A stretch of DNA of 64,000 bases, from the NCBI RefSeq assembly GCF_000317125.1, contig NC_019695.1, positions 4,142,336-4,206,335 on the forward strand, read 5' to 3'. The position numbers and the translations under genes were made by a program. This document shows, piece after piece, positions 1 through 7,489 of this stretch (its first letter is position 1; each line of letters begins with the position of its first letter). The notes below the pieces were generated by a model that was not told where the DNA came from, did no database searches, and saw only the letters and a program-made list of their open reading frames with translations. Source of the stretch: Chroococcidiopsis thermalis PCC 7203 (lineage in GTDB: Bacteria > Cyanobacteriota > Cyanobacteriia > Cyanobacteriales > Chroococcidiopsidaceae).

Positions 1-1
1 T

Positions 2-142
2 TTGTTCGGCACTGGTAATGGTGCTGGGATGGCACTGCAATATAGTCTCTTTTCTTGCTGTAGTATGCTGATTGGCTTTGGAGGGTATGCCTTTCCAGTA
101 TTACGTGACGTGGAAAGCCTCGTACCCGACCATCATGCCTAG
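2..142 (+). CDS. C-terminal end of a membrane transporter (partial, possibly MFS)
   Basis: An open frame enters from the left edge and runs 46 codons to a TAG. The residues are glycine-rich and hydrophobic (GTGNGAGMALQYSLFSC, then a second hydrophobic run ending in FPVLRD) with a short polar tail ending PDHHA. This looks like the last transmembrane segment and cytoplasmic tail of a polytopic transporter, MFS-like in flavour. The rest of the gene is outside the window, so the family is a guess. Confidence 0.45.
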   Translation: MFGTGNGAGMALQYSLFSCCSMLIGFGGYAFPVLRDVESLVPDHHA

Positions 143-344
143 AAATCGCGGCGATCGCTAAGTCAGTAGTCGTCAGCAGTAGCTTTGCTTGCTCCATCCG
201 CTGTTGAATGAGCGGCGAAATGCACTTTAGAAATTCCCAGAACATCAAGTGCGATCGCGTCCGCCGCCATCTGTTGAAGGACTTGCGGCATAATGACTAA
301 ATCGAGCAGTTAGTATGCTTCACGCTGCTTTCCACTTGAGTTAT

Positions 345-381
345 AACTTAGACGTTGTAACTTAGACGTTGTAACTTAGAC
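345..381 (+). repeat. 14-bp tandem repeat upstream of the pentapeptide gene
   Basis: The unit CTTAGACGTTGTAA occurs twice head to tail at 347-360 and 361-374, followed by a partial third copy (CTTAGAC). It lies 40 bp before the next start codon, so it could be an operator array or a slippage product. The rest of 143-419 shows HIP1 sites and no gene. Confidence 0.7.
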
Positions 382-419
382 TTAAAGAGCGTAAGACTCC
401 CTCAGGTTAAGGCAATAAA

Positions 420-836
420 ATGGCAGATCCGGTGCAACTTGCTCTACTAACTCAAGGAATAGCAGTTTGGAATGATTGGCGCAAAAAGAATGGGGGAGTT
501 ATGCCAAACCTGAGTCGAGCTACGTTAATCAGAGCTTATCTGTGCGCTGTCAATTTAAGTAAAGCTAATCTCTGTGCTACAAACTTGACTGGGGCTAACC
601 TCAATATTGCCGATTTAACCGATGCCGATCTCAGTGGTGCTAATCTCAACAATGCATATCTTATTGGCGCAAACTTGACGGGAGCTAGTTTGAGTGGAGC
701 CGATCTAACTGGAGCCGATCTGAGCGAAGCCGATTTAAGCGGTGCTAATCTTCACGCCGCGATCGCGAATCGTACTAACTTTTCCCAAGCTAAGTTTTTT
801 AAAACAACTATGCCTGATGGCTCGATCCGTGGATAG
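420..836 (+). CDS. pentapeptide-repeat protein
   Basis: This 138-residue protein is built mostly of A(D/N)Lxx five-residue repeats (for example LTGANLNIADLTDADLSGAN) from about residue 30 to 125. Such repeats fold into a right-handed quadrilateral beta-helix. The N-terminal ~30 residues (LLTQGIAVWNDWRKKN) form a short non-repeat cap, typical of cyanobacterial members that begin with a W-N-x-W-R segment. There is no signal peptide or membrane segment, so it is expected to be cytosolic. The start ATG follows AAGG at weak spacing. Function is unknown; this family is very abundant in cyanobacteria and rarely assigned. Confidence 0.9.
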   Translation: MADPVQLALLTQGIAVWNDWRKKNGGVMPNLSRATLIRAYLCAVNLSKANLCATNLTGANLNIADLTDADLSGANLNNAYLIGANLTGASLSGADLTGADLSEADLSGANLHAAIANRTNFSQAKFFKTTMPDGSIRG

Positions 837-936
837 ATTTTACTACCACAGTCTTTGGCTTACCTCATTAGATAGAAAACAGCTTTTGATATTAAATGCT
901 AAGTATATAAGTATATTCAATTCCTTTAATAAGCAT

Positions 937-1002
937 CGCTCGCACTTGTGTAAATCTGTATTATTTCTAAAGATTTACTGTCAAAAATTAAGCGTGCGAG
1001 CG
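937..1002. repeat. nested inverted repeat in the 837-1168 intergenic region
   Basis: CGCTCGCAC (937-945) pairs with GTGCGAGCG (994-1002). Inside it TAAATCT (951-957) pairs with AGATTTA (971-977), giving a nested stem. No T-run follows, so it is not a textbook terminator. The rest of 837-1168 is AT-rich with no convincing gene; a frame that overlaps the 3' end of the pentapeptide gene lacks family-like features. Confidence 0.5.
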
Positions 1003-1168
1003 GTTGAAAAAGATCGAAAATCAAAGCTGCTGTGGCTTTGCCTCTGTGAAAAAATAGCTAAAGCTAGTACTTAAGTATTCATTTTTGCAGAAATATTAAC
1101 TTATGTATATAATCAAAATCTATTTACGCGATTAACAAACAAAATTTGAAGCAGAGGAAGTGTGAGAT

Positions 1169-1297
1169 ATGGAAACTCTAGCTATTTGTATCGGCTTGGG
1201 AATTATGGCGATCGCGATTACCGTAGCTGTGTTGTGGACAGTTGAGAAGCGATCTGCATTGAACAAACTCAAACTCAGGCAGCCCAAACATTGCTAA
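1169..1297 (+). CDS. 42-residue single-pass membrane protein
   Basis: ATG at 1169 is preceded by a good ribosome binding site (GAGGAAG, ~10 nt upstream). The product starts METLAICIGL, has one hydrophobic segment at residues ~4-23 containing GIMAIAITVAVLW, then a basic tail (EKRSALNKLKLRQPK) ending in HC. By the positive-inside rule the C-terminus would be cytoplasmic. It is too short for family assignment. It sits at the left edge of the ATPase/DUF5132 island. Small size makes the call tentative, but start signal and composition are those of a real micro-protein. Confidence 0.55.
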   Translation: METLAICIGLGIMAIAITVAVLWTVEKRSALNKLKLRQPKHC

Positions 1298-1540
1298 CAT
1301 AATAGGCTGACCTCTTTTAAATAGAACTCGCGCTCGGCAAAAGTTTGCGATCGAAACTGCGCGATTCTCTACGAGAATGGTGTAGTATTAAATATGCGAT
1401 CTAAAGCCTATTTTGGTTGTTAAATAGCTGGCTGGAAAAAGCCGTCGTGTATTTTTAATATCGAAATATACTGACAAAAGCACCGATCGCCTTTAAATAC
1501 AGATAAAACAGAATTAAAATCTAGTTTGAGACTAACCGAT

Positions 1541-1813
1541 ATGAGTTCTGACGACCTCAATAAATCTCTTGCAGAATCAACTAGAGCATTGGCAAAAGCT
1601 TTTATCGTTTGGGGTTTAGAAAGCATGGATCGAGTGCAGGAGTTTAGCCACCAAGCCCAGGAATACATGCAAGAGTTGGTGACTGAAGCCAAAAAAGAGC
1701 AGACTGCTGGCAAGACTAACAAAAGTAGCGACGAGGAGCCTCATTACAAACAGGCAGAAGTACCAGCTGAGGCAGGGAGCCGGGAGCCGGGAGCCGGGAG
1801 CCGGGAGCAGTGA
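1541..1813 (+). CDS. truncated DUF5132-like protein with a repeat-encoded tail
   Basis: The core (LNKSLAESTRALAKAFIVWG followed by MDRVQEFSHQAQEYMQELVTEAKKE) aligns with the C-terminal half of the two longer DUF5132-like proteins at 7060 and 16375: same spacing of SL-ES-LAK, a W before the next helix, and an (Q/E)ELVxEAK ending. The hydrophobic Gly-rich N-terminal half of those paralogues is missing. I chose ATG at 1541 (MSSDDLN); a TTG at 1526 is an alternative. The last 12 residues (GSREPGAGSREQ) are encoded by a tandem GGGAGCC heptanucleotide, so the natural stop was probably earlier and a short repeat extended the frame. 1298-1540 holds no other gene. Confidence 0.6.
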   Translation: MSSDDLNKSLAESTRALAKAFIVWGLESMDRVQEFSHQAQEYMQELVTEAKKEQTAGKTNKSSDEEPHYKQAEVPAEAGSREPGAGSREQ

Positions 1814-1921
1814 CTCCTAACCAGTTAACAATCCACTACACCCCACACTTCCACACTTCCCACACTTCCACACCCTATTTACTACTAGCCACCAGCCACT
1901 AGCCACTAGCCACTCACTACA
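1778..1921. repeat. heptanucleotide tandem repeats
   Basis: Runs of GGGAGCC (within the 3' end of the preceding gene), then CACACTTCC-type and TAGCCAC-type units follow each other with 7-bp or near-7-bp period. Similar 7-bp units recur in this window near 3260-3390, 7522-7550, 16945-16970, 19175-19205 and 19960-19990. These short tandemly repeated repetitive sequences are typical cyanobacterial intergenic filler. Confidence 0.8.
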
Positions 1922-1930
1922 CCCTGCTCC

Positions 1931-3223
1931 CTAAACAAAGGAACAGGCGATGCGAAAACCGATACCGCTACCACCATTATCTGCTCGATCCCAGTGGCGC
2001 TGTGCGGCACGGCAGAGCTTTGGAATACAGTACCAAGCACCGCCTCGTAGTAGTCTCTGGCTGTTGTCTCCCCCAAAATCCCAAACGCTACCATCGGTAG
2101 GAGCGCCTTTGTAATTGGAGTACCAAGGATCGGCGCACCATTCCCAGACGTTACCGTGCAAATCGTATAATCCAAAGGCATTAGCGACACCAAAACTACC
2201 TACAGGAGTTGTTTGCTGTCGATAAGTTCCTCGGATTCCAGAGCGGTAAGTATAGTTGCCGTCGTAGTTAGCAACATCAGAAACGATCGTATCGCCAAAG
2301 TGAAATGGCTTTGTTGCCTGTGCTTTAAAGATTTCTCGATCCTCAGTGTATTTAAACGCTGCCTGACTCAGATCGAATTTAGTCGAGGCGATCGCCCGAC
2401 AAGCATACTCCCACTCGGCTTCACTGGGTAACCGATACTCGCGTCCAGTTTTGCGGCTGAGTCTGGCACAAAACTCAACTGCTTCGTACCAAGTGACTTG
2501 TTCTACGGGTAAATCTTCGCCTTTAAAATGAGCAGGATCGGGATTGAGCGATCGTTCGACTTTAGGTAAAGCCGCGACTGCTTGCCACTGAGCTTGAGTG
2601 ACTGGATATTTTCCCAGCCAAAAAGATTTGACCGTAACTTGGTGCTGCGGTCCTTCGTTGGCTTCCCGTCCCTCTTCATTCGGAGGCGAACCCATCCAAA
2701 ACGTACCAGATGCGATTGAAACAATTTCTAACTCGATCCCATCTCCCAGTTGCTCGCTCCAAGATTGGGCAAAGCTGGTATGACGATCGATTTGTTTGCC
2801 GCGATCGTCTAAGGTTAGGACAGAGAAAGAAAATTCCGATCTGCTAGTAGGTATGCTCTCCAGCAGTAATGATGGTACGCGCTCTAACTCTACTTGTAGT
2901 TGCGATCGCTCTCGATCGACTTGAGACAATTTGCTTTGCAAGCGCGATCGCTCTTGGAGCGATTGTTCTAGCTGAAACTGAAGATGAGATTCTTTTTGTC
3001 TGGCTTGTTTGATTTGCAGTTGCAACTGATGCATTTGTTCTTTTTGCAACTTAGTTGCCATCCACTGTTTCCGCGCCCACTCTAGTTTGACTTTCTCTTG
3101 CTCGATCCAATCTGGCAGTAAGCTAACTAAAAATGGGTAAGGCTGGAGTTGCCAATGGCAGACAGGGCAATTTTCAATTTCGCCTTCAATGTATTCCGTC
3201 TGGCAAACAGGACATTTAGCCAT
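1931..3223 (-). CDS. formylglycine-generating-enzyme (SUMF1) family protein with zinc ribbon and coiled coil
   Basis: The 430-residue protein has three parts. Residues 1-25 form a zinc ribbon with C4-x2-C7 and C19-x2-C22. Residues ~45-125 are a Q/E/R-rich coiled coil (repeated LQxQLEQ, ERSRLQ, ERSQLQ). From ~165 to the end is an FGE-sulfatase domain: SGTFWMGS, PVTQAQW, VSWYEA-like VTWYEAVEFC, RLPSEAEWEYACR, LHGNVWEW and RLLRGGAWYC near the C-terminus. A Cys pair with C-x4-C spacing (C399, C404) lies where the catalytic pair of aerobic FGEs sits. Many bacterial members are not sulfatase activators, so the substrate is open. No sulfatase gene is nearby. It is transcribed alone. Confidence 0.85.
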   Translation of the reverse strand: MAKCPVCQTEYIEGEIENCPVCHWQLQPYPFLVSLLPDWIEQEKVKLEWARKQWMATKLQKEQMHQLQLQIKQARQKESHLQFQLEQSLQERSRLQSKLSQVDRERSQLQVELERVPSLLLESIPTSRSEFSFSVLTLDDRGKQIDRHTSFAQSWSEQLGDGIELEIVSIASGTFWMGSPPNEEGREANEGPQHQVTVKSFWLGKYPVTQAQWQAVAALPKVERSLNPDPAHFKGEDLPVEQVTWYEAVEFCARLSRKTGREYRLPSEAEWEYACRAIASTKFDLSQAAFKYTEDREIFKAQATKPFHFGDTIVSDVANYDGNYTYRSGIRGTYRQQTTPVGSFGVANAFGLYDLHGNVWEWCADPWYSNYKGAPTDGSVWDFGGDNSQRLLRGGAWYCIPKLCRAAQRHWDRADNGGSGIGFRIACSFV

Positions 3224-3395
3224 AGGAGGGGCTAGGGGCTAAGGGCTAGAATTTTTATGAGACAAGGGAGACAAGGGAGACAAGGAAGCAGGGGGAGCAA
3301 CCACCAACCACCAACTACCAACTACCAACTACCCATTACCACTGGTAACAGGTCGCTGATAACTAGTCACTGGTCACTGATAACCAATCGCTGAT

Positions 3396-5651
3396 TCAGA
3401 CAGTTGCCATCAGAGGTGAGAAATCTGGAATGTCATTGCTCGTGTTGGAGTTAGAAAACTTAGCGGTGGAGATTTTGGCGATCGGATCGTCTTCCGCATC
3501 GAATAGCGGGCGCAAAGCATTCAACTCGGCAAGGAGGGCAGAACCGTTGCTGATAATGACTGAGAGAACTGGGTTTAAGGCGAAGAAAATACCTGCAAGT
3601 ACAACTCCAATGTTGGGAATGGCAACTAAAGCTGTATTTTGGTAAACGATATCCATTGACCTTTTGGCAATTTCAATCGCTTTTGTCAGTCCTCGCAAGT
3701 CGTCGTCTAGCAGCAACACATCTGCTGTTTCCCGTGCAATGTCACTTCCAGAGGCAATCGAAATCGAAACATCGGCATAGGCAAGCGCCGCAGCATCGTT
3801 AATGCCCTCGCCTACAAATGCCACCGTGCATCCACTATCGCGCAGTTGGCGAACGATCTCAACTTTTTGGAGGGGCGAACAGGAACTATAGGTATTGTCA
3901 GGCTCTATGCCTAATTTTTCGGCGACTTCATTCGCAACGCGCTGCCGATCGCCGCTGAGTGTATAAATATCTAAACGTTGAGCTTTAAGAGCAGCAACGG
4001 CGCTATGGCTTTCTGGACGCACGGGATCGGTATATAAAATTGCCCCCAGCAGTTCGCTATCTTGCGCCACGTAGACGAGGGAGTGGTTGCCGGACGTGAT
4101 GTCAGGATATCGAGCGTGAAATGCATTCAACTCAATGCCCTCTTGCCGCATTAGGCGATCGCTACCGACTAGCACTCTTTGTCCGGCAATTTGAGCAACA
4201 ATACCTAAGCCAATTTGATAATCCCAAACTTCGCACTTTTGCCGTTCGATGCCGTTAGCTTCGGCGTAGCGGACGATCGCGTCGGCAACGGGATGGGTGT
4301 TGGTTTGCTCGGCGGAGGCGGCGACTGTCAGGACTCGATCTGCGTCAATGCGATCGCTAGCGGTACGAATTGCCACGACAGCCGGATTGCCTTGCGTCAG
4401 CGTTCCCGTTTTATCAAATACGATGGTATCGACCCGCGCTAGCATTTCCAATGCCCTGCCGCTACGAATGTATACGCCATTGCGTGCTGCATAGGAGAGT
4501 GCAGAAATCACTGTGGTGGGAACGGAAAGCCGAATGCCTTGGCTGAAATCGAGGTGTAAGGGAGCCACTGCCCTAGAGAAGTCTCGCGTCACGGCAAAAA
4601 TCAAGGCACTCAAGCCCAAGGTAGGTAATACGGCAGCATTGGCGAGTTTTGAGGCGTAATCTTCTACGCGGGTATCGTGGACGGGAGCGGCTTGCATTAA
4701 CTGGAATGCAACACCAATGCGGGTACTATCACCAACCCGTTTGACCAGAACGCAAAGCTTTCCTTCTACTAATAAAGTAGAGGCGTGTACTACCTGCCCT
4801 TCACAGCGGGAAACAAGGGTAGATTCTCCAGTAAGTTTGTGTTCGTCGATTAAAGCTTTACCCCGCAGGATGCGACCGCTGACAGGAATTATGCTACCTG
4901 GGTAGACAACAACGCGATCGCCTATTTGTACTTCTTTGAGCGGAACTCGCCGTTCTTCTCCGTCCTGTTCTACTAAGGCATATTCACCCAAACTATTCAC
5001 CAAATCTAATGCTTGTCGATCTGAGGCGCTGGCGGTGACATCGCGTAATAACTCGCCAGATTCAATCATGCTGACCATCAAAGCCGGAGCAACAAAATCG
5101 CCTTTGGCAGTATAAAGACTAATCCATAGCGCATCGAGCAGGTCGGCATCTAGTCGCTTTTCTTTTACCGTCGTCTCGAACACTCGCGTCAAAAACGGTA
5201 AAGCTGCGGCAACCACGGCTCCGCCTACCAAGATTGCCGGAATTGGCATTGCTAGTTGATTGGCAAGCAAAGATAGAGACAACCCTAACATCGGCAAACC
5301 CAGGCGTTCTACCCAATCGATTTCGGGTCTTTGGTCGAGTTGTTCGGGTGCTGCCGCCACAGGTAATTCGATAACGTAAGCCTGTTGAATGGCAGTGCCA
5401 ATTTTCTCTTTTAATTGTGTGGGAGCAATGGCACAAACATCATATTCCAGCACGAGCGAACCAACCAGACAGTTAATTCGGACGTAAATTGCAAACTCGA
5501 AAGTATCAAATAACCATTTCAGTTTACTAGCATACTCTGAGTCATCGATTAACCGAGGAACGCGGATGCGCCAGCGACCCTCAATTGTGTGGATGACTTC
5601 ATATTCTAGCGATCGCTCTTCTATGGACTCAGGCTGGATTGCTTGCAGCAT
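3396..5651 (-). CDS. P1B-type metal ATPase 1, non-CPC, with altered hinge motif (GEGIND)
   Basis: The 751-residue pump has an N-terminal degenerate HMA-like domain that begins with an arginine motif (GRWRIRVP, residues 25-32), then an A domain with LTGES, a phosphorylation site DKTGT with D413, an HP motif (NTHPVADAIV) and the hinge region. In the membrane helix before the P domain the metal motif is SVPT (376-379), not CPC, so classical Cu, Zn or Cd selectivity is not supported. The hinge motif GDGxND reads GEGINDAAAL, with E615 replacing the first Asp that helps bind Mg2+. A membrane span after the hinge (VAIPNIGVVLAGIFFALNPV) is intact. It may transport poorly or act non-catalytically. It belongs with the two paralogues downstream; iron is my favoured substrate by analogy only. 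Confidence 0.85.
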   Translation of the reverse strand: MLQAIQPESIEERSLEYEVIHTIEGRWRIRVPRLIDDSEYASKLKWLFDTFEFAIYVRINCLVGSLVLEYDVCAIAPTQLKEKIGTAIQQAYVIELPVAAAPEQLDQRPEIDWVERLGLPMLGLSLSLLANQLAMPIPAILVGGAVVAAALPFLTRVFETTVKEKRLDADLLDALWISLYTAKGDFVAPALMVSMIESGELLRDVTASASDRQALDLVNSLGEYALVEQDGEERRVPLKEVQIGDRVVVYPGSIIPVSGRILRGKALIDEHKLTGESTLVSRCEGQVVHASTLLVEGKLCVLVKRVGDSTRIGVAFQLMQAAPVHDTRVEDYASKLANAAVLPTLGLSALIFAVTRDFSRAVAPLHLDFSQGIRLSVPTTVISALSYAARNGVYIRSGRALEMLARVDTIVFDKTGTLTQGNPAVVAIRTASDRIDADRVLTVAASAEQTNTHPVADAIVRYAEANGIERQKCEVWDYQIGLGIVAQIAGQRVLVGSDRLMRQEGIELNAFHARYPDITSGNHSLVYVAQDSELLGAILYTDPVRPESHSAVAALKAQRLDIYTLSGDRQRVANEVAEKLGIEPDNTYSSCSPLQKVEIVRQLRDSGCTVAFVGEGINDAAALAYADVSISIASGSDIARETADVLLLDDDLRGLTKAIEIAKRSMDIVYQNTALVAIPNIGVVLAGIFFALNPVLSVIISNGSALLAELNALRPLFDAEDDPIAKISTAKFSNSNTSNDIPDFSPLMATV

Positions 5652-6170
5652 ATTATTTTCGCCTTATTAAACATCCACAACTTTTTTATTTGATTATTAA
5701 GGGGATTTTTACAAAAATGCAGGAATTAAGCAAGAACCGCAAGAAGGATAAACTCTTCTTGACAGTTACGATTGATTCCTGCATAAACTCAGAGTTCATT
5801 GGACGGGCTATGTGCCGTTTTTCAGCTTTTGAGCTGAGATGAACTATCCATGTGCTTTCTACTATTAGCACAAGTTCAGGTCACAAAGTGTTCGTATATT
5901 CATAACTCTATGATTAGGAAACCGGATAATCAGTTATCAGTTGCCAGCAATCGCCACAGTCAGAAAATCAAAACTATAAGCAATCATGACTTTAATAGCT
6001 GACTATTTAAAAGTAAGGTAAATCGTCTCAATTTCCACCTAATGTCACATTCCTCTTGGTAGATGTTCGCTTCAATTCATTCAATTTATACTGAAAACTG
6101 TTCTGCAATTCAATGCTTTGAGAAAGTTGAAATTGTTGAAAAGTTGAAACCAAGAGCAGGAGAAAAAAAT
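5652..6170. other. intergenic region, small hairpin only
   Basis: Divergent promoter space between the first ATPase and the DUF454-like gene. CAAGAAG (5740-5746) pairs with CTTCTTG (5755-5761) around an 8-nt loop. I see no protein gene or RNA family. A frame starting at 6063 is continuous with the next gene but lacks an initiation signal. Confidence 0.5.
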
Positions 6171-6353
6171 ATGCTAAGAACACTTAAGAACGTTGCTTTA
6201 CTAGTTGCAGGAACGATTAGCTTGGTGGTTGGGATTGTAGGAGTTATTCTTCCTATATTACCAGGAACTCCTTTTTTAATTTTAGCTTTCTTCTGCTTCG
6301 CGACTCTGCTTGAGTCAATTCTTGAGTCAATGTTTATTGCAGCTTGGTTTTAA
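6171..6353 (+). CDS. short YbaN/DUF454-like membrane hairpin protein
   Basis: ATG at 6171 is chosen because AGGAG precedes it by about 10 nt; an upstream in-frame ATG at 6063 lacks such a site and adds a non-family N-terminus. The 60-residue product has the DUF454 core: a basic start (MLRTLKN), a hydrophobic helix with GxxSxVVGIVG, the LPILPGTPFL loop and a second hydrophobic helix ending CFA. DUF454 proteins such as E. coli YbaN are about 120 residues; here the second half is absent and the frame ends FIAAWF. A second short copy lies at 23959. Either both are shortened on purpose or both are decayed. The P-type ATPase setting suggests a membrane accessory role; this is inference. Confidence 0.65.
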   Translation: MLRTLKNVALLVAGTISLVVGIVGVILPILPGTPFLILAFFCFATLLESILESMFIAAWF

Positions 6354-7059
6354 AAGTTGCAATTAAACACGATAGCACTATCGAAAAGTTGCTAAATCGC
6401 TATTTTTAGCAGTTCGGGCAACCGAACTCTCAACTCGATCGTCGCGCCATGTAGAAAGGAAAAGTTCTTCCATTGAGGCACGTTTCGATACTTGGGGCGG
6501 GTTGGTGAAGCACCCAGAATCTTTAAATCCTGTCCGCCATACTTTTTTGTAATTTTAGGAGATTTTATAGCTTCAAAATCTCCTGAGAATCTTTACTCTA
6601 TCCAAAATAAAACCTAATTGAATTTAAAAATATAAATAAAAAATAATTTAAGAAGATTGTATCAGATATTATGGAATTCTGCTACTAGTAAAACCAACAC
6701 TTTAATCGCAGAATAGATTATATTTATTTATACTATTGTTCTTTTAAGATTTCTAAATTTGCGCTCTTATTGTTAGTAAATATTGTATTCTACAAGAAAG
6801 CAATACCACTAAAGGTATATGCCGAAGTAACGAGAAAATGTATGTGTGTTTGCTAATTGTCAACCTTGTTACTTCACCCTGTCGTGGCTGACATTTCGCG
6901 TAACCATTATTTCTGGTAGTTAATAGTTATTAGTCTGCTACATAGCGTGCGATGTGAAGCAAACAGAGGCTAATTCATACAGTCAAATTAGCTGTCGGCT
7001 ACATCTATAGTAGTTACGCGATACCTAACCGTTCAGTAATTTTTGGAGGATAAATAAAG
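6354..7059. other. long intergenic region with a perfect inverted repeat
   Basis: About 700 bp with no gene I can support. At 6557-6584 AGGAGATTTT and AAAATCTCCT pair perfectly (10 bp) around an 8-nt loop. No T-run follows on either strand, so it is not a clear terminator. The flanking text (GAAGCACCCAGAATC at ~6507) faintly recalls IS200/IS605 ends, but there is no transposase. The last ~200 bp should hold the promoter of the next gene. Confidence 0.5.
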
Positions 7060-7374
7060 ATGCTCGAACTAGAGACTTTGTTACTAGGTCTTGAGCCAAT
7101 TACAGCATTAACTATTGGTGCTGGTGCATTAATTTTAGTTCCGGCGATCGGCGCGATCAATTCAATGACGGGTAACTCTCTTTCGGACTCGGCAAGAGGT
7201 GCTGCTAAAAATGGTTTAGTTTTTGCCCTCGACTCATTCGACAAGGGACAACGTTTGATTGCCGAAGCTGGCGAATCTTTCCAAGATTTAGTTGCTGAAG
7301 CTAAATCAGAAAGAACTAAACCGACTAATGGCGCTCCAGAAGCTCCCCGTGAGGTATCAATCGTATCTCAATAA
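7060..7374 (+). CDS. DUF5132-like small protein
   Basis: The 104-residue protein starts MLELETLLLGLEP, followed by a Gly/Ala-rich hydrophobic stretch (IGAGALILVPAIGAI, residues ~20-36) that could insert in or coat a membrane, then an amphipathic region (NSLSDSARGAAKNG), ESFQDLVAEAKSE and a short polar tail. It has the GGAGG ribosome binding site 12 nt upstream. It is co-linear with the protein at 16375 over its whole length. It converges on the second P-type ATPase (116 bp between stops) and sits between two such ATPases. Molecular function is unknown; the repeated association with these pumps in this window suggests a structural or accessory partner. Confidence 0.8.
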   Translation: MLELETLLLGLEPITALTIGAGALILVPAIGAINSMTGNSLSDSARGAAKNGLVFALDSFDKGQRLIAEAGESFQDLVAEAKSERTKPTNGAPEAPREVSIVSQ

Positions 7375-7489
7375 GCTCTGAGCTTTGGATATTTTTTGGT
7401 GGATGAGGAGTGATGTCGTAACACGCTATAACCTGGGAAGGTAACCGCCTTCCCCTCTCGCTCTTAAACAACCCTCTCAACACTCGCTT

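Noticed and set aside
742-1074. 110-codon plus-strand frame overlapping the pentapeptide gene
   Set aside because: Composition is unlike a protein family, it overlaps a clear gene out of frame, and it has no ribosome binding site.
6507-6600. IS200/IS605-like end sequence
   Set aside because: Only a vague resemblance; no TnpA or TnpB frame and no paired end.
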